This document shows positions 6,840 to 13,876 of a stretch of DNA of 16,089 nt, one piece after another. The notes below the pieces were generated by a model that saw only the letters and a list, made by a program, of their open reading frames with translations, did not search any database and had not been told where the DNA came from. Positions within the stretch are counted from its first letter, which is position 1. Each line of letters begins with the position of its first letter. Made by a program: the position numbers and the translations under genes. This DNA comes from Spirochaeta sp. (GTDB taxonomy: Bacteria > Spirochaetota > Spirochaetia > DSM-27196 > Alkalispirochaetaceae): assembly GCA_027859055.1 (NCBI GenBank), contig JAQIBO010000406.1:1-16089 (forward strand), in the 5' to 3' direction.

Positions 6840-8324
6840 CTACATCATGTATGATAAAATCTCGGATTCATCGGTCTTTTCGCTATCCAGATCCGCGACA
6901 ACTTCCCCGGACTTCATCACCAGGATACGAGAGCAGTTTTCGAGGATTTCGGGCAAGTCGTCAGACACGATTATGAGGCTCAACCCCTGTTTGGCGAGGC
7001 CCTGCAAGATGCCGTGTATATCGTATTTTGAGCCAATATCAACGCCTACAGTTGGCCCGTTGAGAACAAGGATGTCCAGGTCACAGGCAAGCCACTTGGC
7101 CAGAACCACTCGTTGCTGATTACCCCCCGAAAGGGTCAGACACGCGTTATCCGGGTTCGGGGTAGCGATCGCAAGTTCCCCGACCCATTTCTCCACCTCC
7201 GTCGCCCGCTTCTCCGCGTCGACGAAGCTGAATCGCTTCGTCAATTCGTCAATCTCCCCAACGACGACGTTATCCGCTATGCTCTGAGGCAGAAACAACC
7301 CCTCGGTCAACCGGTCTTCCGGAACAAAGCCGATCTTGTGTTGAATCGCCGCCTGGGGGGTGTCGATCGTGACCGGTTTACCCTCGAGAAGCACTTGACC
7401 GGAATCAACGGGCGCTATACCGAAGAGAGAGAGCGCGACCTGGGAACGCCCGGAATCCAGCAGTCCCGTGATTCCAAGGATCTCGCCCCGTTTCAAAGAG
7501 AAGGAGACATCGCGGAAATGGGGCTCTCGACCAATACCCTTAACTTCGAGAATCGGTTCCTCTGATTGAATCGTCGGCTCGAAGTGGTGCTTTTCAAAGG
7601 TTCTCCCGGTCATATGGAACGAGAACTTTTCTTCCGTCAGATCCTCAACCGCGCCGTGGGCGGCCACCTTCCCGCTCCTCAGGATAGTGAATTTTTCCGA
7701 TATATCGAACACTTCGTTCAATTTGTGGCTTACGAAGAGCGTCGCGATTCCCCGCTCTTTGAGTTTCAGGATCGTCTCAAAGAGGGTGTCGACCTCTTTC
7801 TTGGTAAGCGCGGTTGTCGGCTCATCCATGATGATAAGCCTGGTGTTAAAAATGAGCGCCCGGCTGATAGCGATCATCTGCTTCTGCGCCACCGAAAGGG
7901 ATTCTACGGTATCGTCAAGATCGACGTCGAATCCGATCCTGCTGACCGCCTCTTCGGCGATGGCGCGCATCCGCTTGCGGTTCACGAAAAACCGGTGTTC
8001 GGCCAATTCGCTGTTAACCGCCAGGTTCTCCATGACACTGAGATTCGGAAAGACCGAGAAGTCCTGATAGATAACCTGAATGCCCTGGTTGATCGACTGC
8101 ATCGGGGTCAAACGCTCAAACGTTGTTCCCTCTATCTCTATGGTCCCGGAATCGGGAGCATGTACGCCGCTGATAACCTTAATCAGCGTTGACTTACCGC
8201 TTCCGTTCTCGCCTGCCAGTGCGTGTACTTCCGCCGGCTCGATAGAAAAGGAGACGTCCTCGAGAGCCTGAACAGCGGCAAACGATTTCGATACGTCAGT
8301 AGCTTTCAGCAATGCTCCTGCCAT
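6840..8324 (-). CDS. Two-domain sugar ABC transporter ATPase (RbsA-type)
   Basis: The 494-residue protein is a tandem nucleotide-binding protein that powers sugar import. Domain 1 is complete: Walker A GENGSGKST (38-46), signature LSVAQKQ, Walker B LIIMDEPT. Domain 2 is degenerate. Its P-loop reads GLLDSGRS without the lysine, as is normal for RbsA-type proteins, and its Walker B reads LVLNGPTVGVD, so the usual Asp and catalytic Glu of DEPT are Asn and Gly (7053-7061 region). Its signature LSGGNQQ is intact. One working ATP site is therefore expected. I chose ATG 8324 over ATG 8342 because GAAGGA lies about seven bases before 8324 and nothing comparable precedes 8342. A hairpin separates it from the binding-protein gene upstream in the same operon. 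Confidence 0.93.
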   Translation of the reverse strand: MAGALLKATDVSKSFAAVQALEDVSFSIEPAEVHALAGENGSGKSTLIKVISGVHAPDSGTIEIEGTTFERLTPMQSINQGIQVIYQDFSVFPNLSVMENLAVNSELAEHRFFVNRKRMRAIAEEAVSRIGFDVDLDDTVESLSVAQKQMIAISRALIFNTRLIIMDEPTTALTKKEVDTLFETILKLKERGIATLFVSHKLNEVFDISEKFTILRSGKVAAHGAVEDLTEEKFSFHMTGRTFEKHHFEPTIQSEEPILEVKGIGREPHFRDVSFSLKRGEILGITGLLDSGRSQVALSLFGIAPVDSGQVLLEGKPVTIDTPQAAIQHKIGFVPEDRLTEGLFLPQSIADNVVVGEIDELTKRFSFVDAEKRATEVEKWVGELAIATPNPDNACLTLSGGNQQRVVLAKWLACDLDILVLNGPTVGVDIGSKYDIHGILQGLAKQGLSLIIVSDDLPEILENCSRILVMKSGEVVADLDSEKTDESEILSYMM

Positions 8325-8394
8325 GGTCTGTTCCTTCGTCATCTTGCTACAGTGTCATACTATTGGTCTTGGGAAAACGCTCCGTACATAAATA

Positions 8395-8427
8395 CGTCCT
8401 GCCGTCAACACTGTCAACGGCAGGACG
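8395..8427 (-). promoter_or_regulatory. Strong intercistronic stem-loop between binding-protein and ATPase genes
   Basis: Two perfectly complementary 11-base arms (8395-8405 CGTCCTGCCGT and 8417-8427) enclose an 11-base loop. It lies 27 bases after the binding-protein stop. No good U-run follows on the minus strand (GTATTTATG), so it is more likely an RNA-stabilising or partial-termination structure than a full terminator. Such structures commonly keep the binding-protein message more abundant than the rest of a transporter operon. Confidence 0.7.
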
Positions 8428-8454
8428 CACGTTTTCTGAGGTACGCGTCAAACG

Positions 8455-9462
8455 TTAGAATCCGAAGCTATCTACGTTTTCCGCATTGATGACAATCCAG
8501 CCCTCACCCTCGAGGGTCTTGGATCCCGCTTCGCGGAACGTCATTGCGTCATAACCGTCGATACCGAGATCCACAGGTTCGGATATCTCTTCGCCTTCGA
8601 GCACCATTACGGCGAGAGAGACCATCGCCTTACCAGCCTCCGCCGGATCCCAAAGGGTCAGTGACTCGATGATGCCGCTCTTCAGGAGCTCCGCATTGGC
8701 CGCGGGAAGACCGGTACCTGAGGTAAACGCTTCGCCGACAAGGCCAAGCTCTTCAATCGCCCGAGCTACACCGGGAGCATCGTAGGAGGAAGTCCCCATG
8801 ATGCCCTTGAGTTCCGGATAGGTGTTAAACAACTCTTTCGCCGTATTGTACGCCACGTCACCGTTGTCCTGTGATTGAACACGGGGCTGCGCTTCCAGGA
8901 GCTGCATGTCGGGATAGGTTGCTTTCTGGTGCGCAACGCCAGCGTCCGCCCACTCGTTGTGCGCGCCTACCGTAAGCGACGCGACCATCGTGGTATACAC
9001 CCCCTCTTCGTCCATCGCCTCGGCCAGGTTGTCCATGATAAACGCACCATAACCGGCGTTGGAGAACGCCTCGATGTTATAGTCAACGTTTTCGAGAGCC
9101 GCACCCTCGTGACTGATCACAACAATACCCGCATCCCGGGCCTGTTTCAGTACCGGCTCAATAGAGACGACGTCTACCGGGACAACACAGATAGCATCAA
9201 CGCCTTGAGCGATCAGGTCTTGCACAAGCTGCGCCTGAAGCGTCGCGTCGATCTCGGCAGTCCCCCGCTGATAGACGTTCAATCCGGTTTCTTCAGCGTA
9301 CTCGTCGACGCCCACTTCCATCCGCACAAACCAGGGGTTCGAGGAGTCCTTCGGGACAACAACGATCTCCGGCCCGTCGTCGCCCTCCTGACTTCCACCG
9401 GCAAACACCGCCGGTGTAATCAAAACAGCCGCGATAACTAACAAAAATACAATTTTCTTCAT
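8455..9462 (-). CDS. Periplasmic sugar-binding protein (RbsB/LsrB/RhaS-type)
   Basis: The 335-residue product starts with a signal peptide (MKK, hydrophobic core, cleavage expected after AVFA near residue 21), then GGSQEGDDG. There is no lipobox cysteine. Mature sequence shows the type I periplasmic-binding fold: EIVVVPKDSSNPWFVRM opens domain 1, IDAICVVPVDVVS and IVVISHEGAAL follow, and LTLWDPAEAGKAMVSLAV sits late in domain 2. The TLWDPAEAG and final GWIVINAENVDSF segments resemble LsrB and rhamnose-binding proteins more than ribose-binding ones, but do not fix the ligand. Start 9462 is chosen because AAGGAGGAGGG ends three bases before it and the upstream nine codons would spoil the signal peptide. 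First gene of the leftward transporter operon. Confidence 0.93.
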   Translation of the reverse strand: MKKIVFLLVIAAVLITPAVFAGGSQEGDDGPEIVVVPKDSSNPWFVRMEVGVDEYAEETGLNVYQRGTAEIDATLQAQLVQDLIAQGVDAICVVPVDVVSIEPVLKQARDAGIVVISHEGAALENVDYNIEAFSNAGYGAFIMDNLAEAMDEEGVYTTMVASLTVGAHNEWADAGVAHQKATYPDMQLLEAQPRVQSQDNGDVAYNTAKELFNTYPELKGIMGTSSYDAPGVARAIEELGLVGEAFTSGTGLPAANAELLKSGIIESLTLWDPAEAGKAMVSLAVMVLEGEEISEPVDLGIDGYDAMTFREAGSKTLEGEGWIVINAENVDSFGF

Positions 9463-9507
9463 CTTCCCTCCTCCTTGTTTGGGGTCCAATGACTCTCTTC
9501 ACTGTGA

Positions 9508-9536
9508 AGCGTAGTCCCTCTCTCGTTTTCCGTCAA
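9508..9536 (-). promoter_or_regulatory. Promoter for the transporter operon
   Basis: On the minus strand TTGACG (9536-9531, five of six) and TACGCT (9513-9508, three of six) are exactly 17 bp apart, 46 bases upstream of the binding-protein ATG. The palindrome at 9542-9566 begins six bases upstream of the -35. Confidence 0.5.
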
Positions 9537-9565
9537 TGGAAAATTTTACTAGTGTTTACTAAAAT
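9537..9565 (+). promoter_or_regulatory. Promoter for the M24-lacI-isomerase arm
   Basis: TGGAAA (9537-9542, four of six) and TAAAAT (9560-9565, five of six) are 17 bp apart. Transcription would begin near 9572, giving a leader of about 40 bases before the ATG at 9612. Its spacer and -10 lie inside the palindrome. A consensus TTGACA at 9572-9577 has no matching -10 downstream. Confidence 0.45.
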
Positions 9566-9566
9566 T
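9542..9566. promoter_or_regulatory. Candidate operator for the LacI-family repressor
   Basis: A 25-bp AT-rich imperfect palindrome is centred at 9554, with 9 of 12 base pairs symmetric (outer arms AATTTTA and TAAAATT). It also holds a direct repeat of TTTACTA (9545-9551 and 9555-9561). It is the most distinctive sequence between the two divergent arms and overlaps the rightward -10 while adjoining the leftward -35, as expected of a site that represses both. The repressor is encoded 1.3 kb away in the rightward arm. No second copy is seen ahead of the isomerase gene. Confidence 0.45.
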
Positions 9567-9611
9567 CACGCTTGACAACTTTAGCAACCTGAAGAGAGGA
9601 TTGTGGTATAG

Positions 9612-10823
9612 ATGGCGAACGACCACGATGACCACCATTGGAGGTGCAATATCGACCACAATAGCCAACCCACGATCCCGAAACACGAGTATCCGCGGAG
9701 ATGGTCCCGGGTGCAGGAGATGATGCGGGACAAAGGCCTCGATCTGTTGATCGCCTATTCCAACGATCGAGAAGTGTTCGGTCAGGCCCATGCGCGGTGG
9801 CTCTGTGACTTTCCGGTACACTTGGAGCCAGTGTGTCTGATCTTTGCCCGGACCGGCAAGCCGATCATGGCAACCGGGCCTGAATCCACCGAATTCGCCC
9901 TGAATAGAAGTGCCATCGAGGACGCGTACATACTGAAGGAGTTCGTCCATCCGGAGGAGGTGTACAGTCTCGATAACGTACTGGACTTCGGCGCCGTGGT
10001 TTCCAAAGTGACCACCATCAGCTCGAATCTTCGAGTCGGGATCGCCGGACGCCACATCATGGATGTCGGAACGTGGGAAGCGATCCAGAACTTCCTGGGC
10101 ACCAGGGAGTGGGTCAACGCAGACGACGACCTGACGATGCTCAGAATGGTCAAAACTGAGGCGGAACTCCGGGTGATGCGATTCGGATACGGAATCGCCC
10201 AGAAAGCATTTGAGGCAGCTGTCGATGCGATAGAGCCGGGCAAAACCGAGCTTGAGGTGGCCGCGGTCGTCAAGTCTGTCATGTTCACCGAGGGCGCAGA
10301 CGGGTTCGGTATTGAACCGATGATCGGCGCCGGTCCCAACGCCGCGTCTGTACTGTGCCGTTCGAGCCGGAGGATTATCGAGAAGAACGATATCGTCAGG
10401 CTCGCGATCATCACCCGGTACGAGGGATACTGCGCAACGATCGGCAGGCCCGTTTTTGTAGGGGGCGTTGAACCGGCGATGAAAGAGAGATTTGACGCCG
10501 TATCTGCAGCCAGAACAGCGTGCATAGAAGCGGCCAGAGCGGGTATACCCGGCGCGGATATCGAGGGCGCCGGGAGGCGGACGCTTGAGCAGGCCGGCTA
10601 CGGGTACACGTACTCAGGGCTTCACAGTATCGGCTGCCAGGAATTTGAAACGCCGATTTTCGGGCCCGGGGTGAACGGCACCGTCGTCGAGAACACCATG
10701 CTTTCAATCGAGATTCCATTGTTCCATCAACCGTGGGGTGGTCTGCATCTCGAGGATGGAATCAGGATCAGCAAAAACGGCGCGGAACTGATGCATGAAA
10801 CACAAGTCTTTGTGAGCAAGTAA
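9612..10823 (+). CDS. M24 / creatinase-fold protein lacking metal-binding Asp residues
   Basis: The 403-residue protein has the two-domain layout of Xaa-Pro peptidases and creatinase: an N-terminal domain opening PKHEYPRRWSRVQEMM and a C-terminal pita-bread domain from about residue 175. Of the five metal ligands of M24 peptidases, His338 (HSIG), Glu367 (LSIEIP) and Glu381 (LHLEDG) are kept. The two Asp positions, 11 residues apart, are Ala265 and Thr276, and the upstream substrate His is Cys (VLCRSS). It should therefore not bind two metals. Creatinase is a precedent for a metal-free hydrolase of this fold. The genomic context, between a sugar importer and a TIM-barrel isomerase, suggests an unknown hydrolytic step on the imported compound. 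An in-frame stop directly before ATG 9612 fixes the start. AGAGGA precedes it by 11 bases. Confidence 0.85.
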   Translation: MANDHDDHHWRCNIDHNSQPTIPKHEYPRRWSRVQEMMRDKGLDLLIAYSNDREVFGQAHARWLCDFPVHLEPVCLIFARTGKPIMATGPESTEFALNRSAIEDAYILKEFVHPEEVYSLDNVLDFGAVVSKVTTISSNLRVGIAGRHIMDVGTWEAIQNFLGTREWVNADDDLTMLRMVKTEAELRVMRFGYGIAQKAFEAAVDAIEPGKTELEVAAVVKSVMFTEGADGFGIEPMIGAGPNAASVLCRSSRRIIEKNDIVRLAIITRYEGYCATIGRPVFVGGVEPAMKERFDAVSAARTACIEAARAGIPGADIEGAGRRTLEQAGYGYTYSGLHSIGCQEFETPIFGPGVNGTVVENTMLSIEIPLFHQPWGGLHLEDGIRISKNGAELMHETQVFVSK

Positions 10824-10849
10824 CGAAGGGAGCGGGGATCCGAACGGCA

Positions 10850-11923
10850 ATGGGAACGACCATTAAAGACATCGCAGAGCAGGCTGACGTATCGATGGCA
10901 ACCGTCTCGCTGGTCCTCAATAACAAGTCAGGAGTCGGAGAAGCCACACGCAGACGAGTTCTCCAACTTGCTCAGGAGATGGGCTACACCTCGTCTCAGC
11001 GCGGTTCCTCAACTGCCGGCGATCGGGGAACGATTCGCTTTCTGAAAATCGCGCGACACGGACACACGGTGAACCGAGACCATACCGTCTTCATTTCCGA
11101 CTATATTGACGGGATCATTCAAGCCGGTAAAGCGCTCCGGTACAAGACGCAAGTCACTTCTTTCAAGACCACCCCGATGGAAGAGATCGTTACGACGATA
11201 CAATCGGAACCCGAGTTGGCGGGAGCGATCGTTCTGGGAACGGAAATGACGCGTAAAGACGTGTTGATGTTTCAATCTGTCTCGCTCCCCTTCGTCTTCA
11301 TCGATACATTTCTCGAGTACGTGCCGTTTGACTTTGTCGATATGAACAACGTCGACTCAGTCTTCAAGGTGATCGAGCACTTTTTGCATTATGGCCACCG
11401 TGAGATCGGCGTTGTACGGTCAAGTGTGCGGACCCGCAACTTCTATCTCCGCGACAAAGCGTTCCTTGAGGCTATGGCGTGCTTTGGTATCGAGATAGAC
11501 AGACGATACATCTTCAACGCGGACTCGACGTTTGACGGCGCGTATCAGGACATGGTCGGATATCTCAACGCGGGAGCAAAGCTTCCAACCGCCCTCTTCT
11601 GTACCAATGACATAATCGCGTTTGGCGTGTTGAAGGCGCTTCGGGAGAAGGGGGTCAGGGTGCCGGAGGATGTCTCAGTGGTTGGATTCGATGATCTCCC
11701 GACTGCTGCATTACTCGACCCGCCGCTGACCAGTATTGCGGTATCCAAACGAGAAATCGGTTCTACGGCGATGCGACGCCTCGATTCGAGAATTCGACAT
11801 GCGCCGATGCCGCCTACCAAGATCGTCGTGGGGGGAACGCTCATAGAACGGGAAAGCGTTGCCCGAATCGGGGAGCCGATTATCCCCGAGCTCAAAGACC
11901 TGGATCAGCTGCTTGGGATATAG
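10850..11923 (+). CDS. LacI-family transcriptional repressor
   Basis: The 357-residue protein begins with a LacI-type helix-turn-helix (TIKDIAEQADVSMATVSLVL, residues 3-22) and the hinge-helix region NNKSGVGEATRRRVLQLA. The rest is a type I periplasmic-binding-like effector domain, with DYIDGIIQAG, FVFIDTFL, TALFCTNDIIAFG and VSVVGFDDLP in the usual order. It would bind a palindromic operator and be released by a sugar or sugar derivative. It lies 26 bases after the M24-fold gene and 46 before the isomerase gene, so it is part of the rightward arm and probably controls the divergent promoters at 9508-9565. A GGGAG and GGGGAT pair lies 10-20 bases before the ATG. Confidence 0.95.
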   Translation: MGTTIKDIAEQADVSMATVSLVLNNKSGVGEATRRRVLQLAQEMGYTSSQRGSSTAGDRGTIRFLKIARHGHTVNRDHTVFISDYIDGIIQAGKALRYKTQVTSFKTTPMEEIVTTIQSEPELAGAIVLGTEMTRKDVLMFQSVSLPFVFIDTFLEYVPFDFVDMNNVDSVFKVIEHFLHYGHREIGVVRSSVRTRNFYLRDKAFLEAMACFGIEIDRRYIFNADSTFDGAYQDMVGYLNAGAKLPTALFCTNDIIAFGVLKALREKGVRVPEDVSVVGFDDLPTAALLDPPLTSIAVSKREIGSTAMRRLDSRIRHAPMPPTKIVVGGTLIERESVARIGEPIIPELKDLDQLLGI

Positions 11924-11938
11924 GAATGCATTGCATTC
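11924..11938. promoter_or_regulatory. Perfect 15-bp palindrome directly after the repressor stop
   Basis: GAATGCA and TGCATTC are perfect inverted repeats around a single T, starting at the base after the TAG of the repressor gene and 31 bases before the isomerase ATG. A one-base loop rules out a normal RNA hairpin, so a protein-binding site is more likely. It does not resemble the 9542-9566 palindrome. Confidence 0.4.
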
Positions 11939-11969
11939 ATAGAACGAAAACGAATAGGGAGAAGTAACG

Positions 11970-12950
11970 ATGACTAAATATTCCGTCATTCTCGGAAACC
12001 TCGGCAATACCAACGACAGATTTCTATCGACCGGGTACAAAGACCAGCCACCGAAAGAGGAAATGATCCGAAAAGCCGCGGAGATCGAGGGAGTCAGCGG
12101 CATCGAGCTGGTGGGAACCTGGGACATCACACCGGATAACGCGGATGAGATGGCGTCAATCTTGCAGAAGAATGGCCTGACCTGCGTATCGATCATCCCC
12201 GATCTGTTCAGCCAGAAGCGGTGGGGCAACGGAAGTCTCTCCGCGAAAGACCCTTCGATTCGCTCTCAAGCGATCGACGCCACCCGGGAAGCGGCGGAAA
12301 CGGCGCGGAAGGTCGGTTGCCCGATGCTCAACATATGGCCGGGCCAGGACGGCTACGATTATTCACTGCAGGCGGATTTTCGCACAGAGCGGCGCTGGTT
12401 CACCGAGGGCATCCGTACTGTGGCTGCGGAGTATCCGGACATCCGCTTCGCCCTGGAATACAAACCCAAAGAGCCGCGCACCCATTCTTATCTGGCTCGT
12501 GCCGCGGATACGCTGCTCCTCGCCGAGGACACCGGTCTGGACAACGTAGGGGTATGTATCGACGTAGGCCACGCGCTCTACGCCTACGAAAACGTAGCGG
12601 AGTCGATCGTAATCCTCCAGGAACGGGGCGAAAAGCTGTTTCACATGCACTTCAACGATAACTACCGCTACTGGGACGACGACATGATCGTCGGTAGCGT
12701 TCATTTGGTTGAGTATATCGAGATGATCTTCTGGCTCCGGGAAACCGGGTACGACGGATGGTACTCAATGGACCAATACCCGTACCGCGAAGACGGCGCG
12801 GGAGCGATCGACGCAAGTGTCCAGTTCCTGCGCAGCCTGGAGACCCTGATGGACAATGCCGCAATGGAGGAAATCCGCGGACTGATCCGGCGCGGTGACG
12901 CGATCGAGGCGTCGCACTGGCTCAGGAAGAAGATCCTTCCCCAGCCGTAA
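11970..12950 (+). CDS. Xylose-isomerase-like TIM-barrel sugar isomerase/epimerase
   Basis: The 326-residue product is a divalent-metal TIM-barrel of the sugar isomerase/epimerase superfamily. Likely ligands, in barrel order, are Glu163 (FALEYKP), Asp198 (CIDVGHA), His225 or His227 (FHMHFND) and Asp268 (YSMDQYP). An Asp rather than Glu at the last position recalls rhamnose-isomerase-type members rather than tagatose epimerases. The block HFNDNYRYWDDDMIVGSVH is strongly conserved in my recollection of this subfamily. It probably interconverts the aldose and ketose forms of the imported sugar. The substrate is unknown. GGGAGAAG sits seven bases before the ATG. Its 3' end overlaps the convergent downstream gene by 29 bases. 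Confidence 0.88.
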   Translation: MTKYSVILGNLGNTNDRFLSTGYKDQPPKEEMIRKAAEIEGVSGIELVGTWDITPDNADEMASILQKNGLTCVSIIPDLFSQKRWGNGSLSAKDPSIRSQAIDATREAAETARKVGCPMLNIWPGQDGYDYSLQADFRTERRWFTEGIRTVAAEYPDIRFALEYKPKEPRTHSYLARAADTLLLAEDTGLDNVGVCIDVGHALYAYENVAESIVILQERGEKLFHMHFNDNYRYWDDDMIVGSVHLVEYIEMIFWLRETGYDGWYSMDQYPYREDGAGAIDASVQFLRSLETLMDNAAMEEIRGLIRRGDAIEASHWLRKKILPQP

Positions 12951-13548
12951 CCCGAACGCCGTCGGTACGAAACTCCTCAAGGTGCAACACGGGATCCCGG
13001 TTGGCAAAATCGGCCGGGGGAATCCCCAGGCTCTGGATGAGGCGCGTCCAGTAGTTCACCTGCGCCGCCGTCCCGGCGATGATCACGTACTCGCGGGGAG
13101 AGAAATTCCGGCGCATCGCGGTGATCAACTCGTCCGGGAAGCGCAGCGGTGTTGCGGTGGCGGCGCGGACAAAGCGGAGCGCAGTGCGTTCCCGCGGAGA
13201 GAACGTGTCCACCGCCTCCAGCTCTCTGAGACCGCGGAGCGCCTCGATTTCGGTATCCGATATGCCCTGTTTCGCGTATTCGTTGCCGTTCATATCGATG
13301 CAGAAGGGACACGAGGCGGCATAGGACACCTGCATTCGCAACAATTGGAGAAGGCGGCGCGAGATGTGACGGTCACCGTGAGCAACCAGCCCCTCCATGA
13401 CACCGGTGCCGACGGCAAAGCGGGGATACCACCCCAACAGCCGCGCCGGCAGAAGACGCCGCTTGAGGAACCGTTCAACAAGGAAGATGACCGCCTTGAG
13501 AAGCACCGGCTGGCGCGGCGGCTCGGGAATGTACGGAAGCACGTTCAT
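12922..13548 (-). CDS. Carboxymuconolactone decarboxylase / AhpD-like protein
   Basis: The 208-residue helical protein has the CMD-family segment CPFCIDMNGNEYAKQG, giving a CxxC pair at Cys80 and Cys83 that could act as a thiol redox centre as in AhpD. The His that follows three residues after the second Cys in AhpD is Asn87 here, as in the CPFCxDxN branch of the family. An Arg-rich segment, FLKRRLLPARLLGWYPRF (27-44), precedes it. I chose ATG 13548 over the in-frame codon at 13587 because GCTACAAT lies five bases before it. It overlaps the end of the isomerase gene on the opposite strand by 29 bases, so the two genes cannot share a simple terminator. Role in stress or thiol chemistry is inferred from family only. 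Confidence 0.85.
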   Translation of the reverse strand: MNVLPYIPEPPRQPVLLKAVIFLVERFLKRRLLPARLLGWYPRFAVGTGVMEGLVAHGDRHISRRLLQLLRMQVSYAASCPFCIDMNGNEYAKQGISDTEIEALRGLRELEAVDTFSPRERTALRFVRAATATPLRFPDELITAMRRNFSPREYVIIAGTAAQVNYWTRLIQSLGIPPADFANRDPVLHLEEFRTDGVRVTAGEGSSS

Positions 13549-13553
13549 AGGGA

Positions 13554-13559
13554 ATTGTA
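13554..13559 (-). promoter_or_regulatory. -10 element (TACAAT) of the CMD gene
   Basis: GCTACAAT on the minus strand ends five bases before the ATG at 13548, matching the arrangement seen before the panE-like gene. A TTGATA at 13587-13582 is too far away (22 bp) to be a standard -35. No Shine-Dalgarno fits in the remaining space. Confidence 0.4.
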
Positions 13560-13601
13560 GCCCGGATTGGCGTGCGGGTGGTATCAAATTGCCCCGGCAT
13601 A

Positions 13602-13625
13602 TTGATGCGTTGATGCGTTGATGCT
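13602..13625 (+). repeat. Three tandem TTGATGCG octamers in the vapBC promoter
   Basis: The octamers occupy 13602-13609, 13610-13617 and 13618-13625, the last ending CT in place of CG. The first supplies the -35 and the third runs into the -10. An 8-bp period is unusual for helical phasing. It may be replication slippage or an antitoxin-binding array. Confidence 0.8.
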
Positions 13626-13630
13626 ACGAT
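13602..13630 (+). promoter_or_regulatory. Promoter of the vapBC pair
   Basis: TTGATG (13602-13607, four of six) and TACGAT (13625-13630, four of six) are separated by 17 bp. The -10 lies six bases before the vapB ATG, so the transcript is probably leaderless. The region is built from the TTGATGCG repeat listed separately, which may place antitoxin-binding sites inside the promoter. Confidence 0.5.
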
Positions 13631-13636
13631 GAAAAT

Positions 13637-13876
13637 ATGCGAACGACGGTTAATATTGATCAGGACATCGTTGAGATCGCCAGAAGTCTTGCGGGCACCC
13701 GTGGTATTTCCCTTGGAGAGGCGATATCGGTCCTTGCGCGGCGTGGTATCGCCGCTTCCGTTGACCCGAGGAAGCAATCCGGTGCCGATGAAGGACAATT
13801 CCCGACGTTTTCCGTAGCGGATGCGACCCCGGAGTTCGGGACCGCGGAGGTAAAACAGGCTCTTGAGGATGAGTGA
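13637..13876 (+). CDS. vapB: VapB-type antitoxin, ribbon-helix-helix
   Basis: The 79-residue product has a ribbon-helix-helix N-terminus: strand RTTVNID, helix QDIVEIARSLAGT, turn RGISLGEAI, helix SVLARRGIAA. The acidic tail (TPEFGTAEVKQALEDE) is the kind that wraps the toxin. It would dimerise, bind its own promoter and neutralise the PIN-domain toxin encoded next to it. Its stop overlaps the toxin start (ATGAGTGA, 13869-13876), so the toxin depends on its translation. The ATG is placed six bases after a -10 hexamer, with no Shine-Dalgarno. Confidence 0.85.
   Translation: MRTTVNIDQDIVEIARSLAGTRGISLGEAISVLARRGIAASVDPRKQSGADEGQFPTFSVADATPEFGTAEVKQALEDE

Noticed and set aside
5706..6854. Plus-strand ORFs opposite the permease genes
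   Set aside because: Low-complexity His/Asn/Arg-rich products are mirror images of hydrophobic permease codons.
9572..9577. Consensus TTGACA as the -35 of the rightward sugar arm
   Set aside because: No acceptable -10 lies 16-18 bp downstream; the region there is the purine-rich ribosome site. The TGGAAA/TAAAAT pair upstream fits better.
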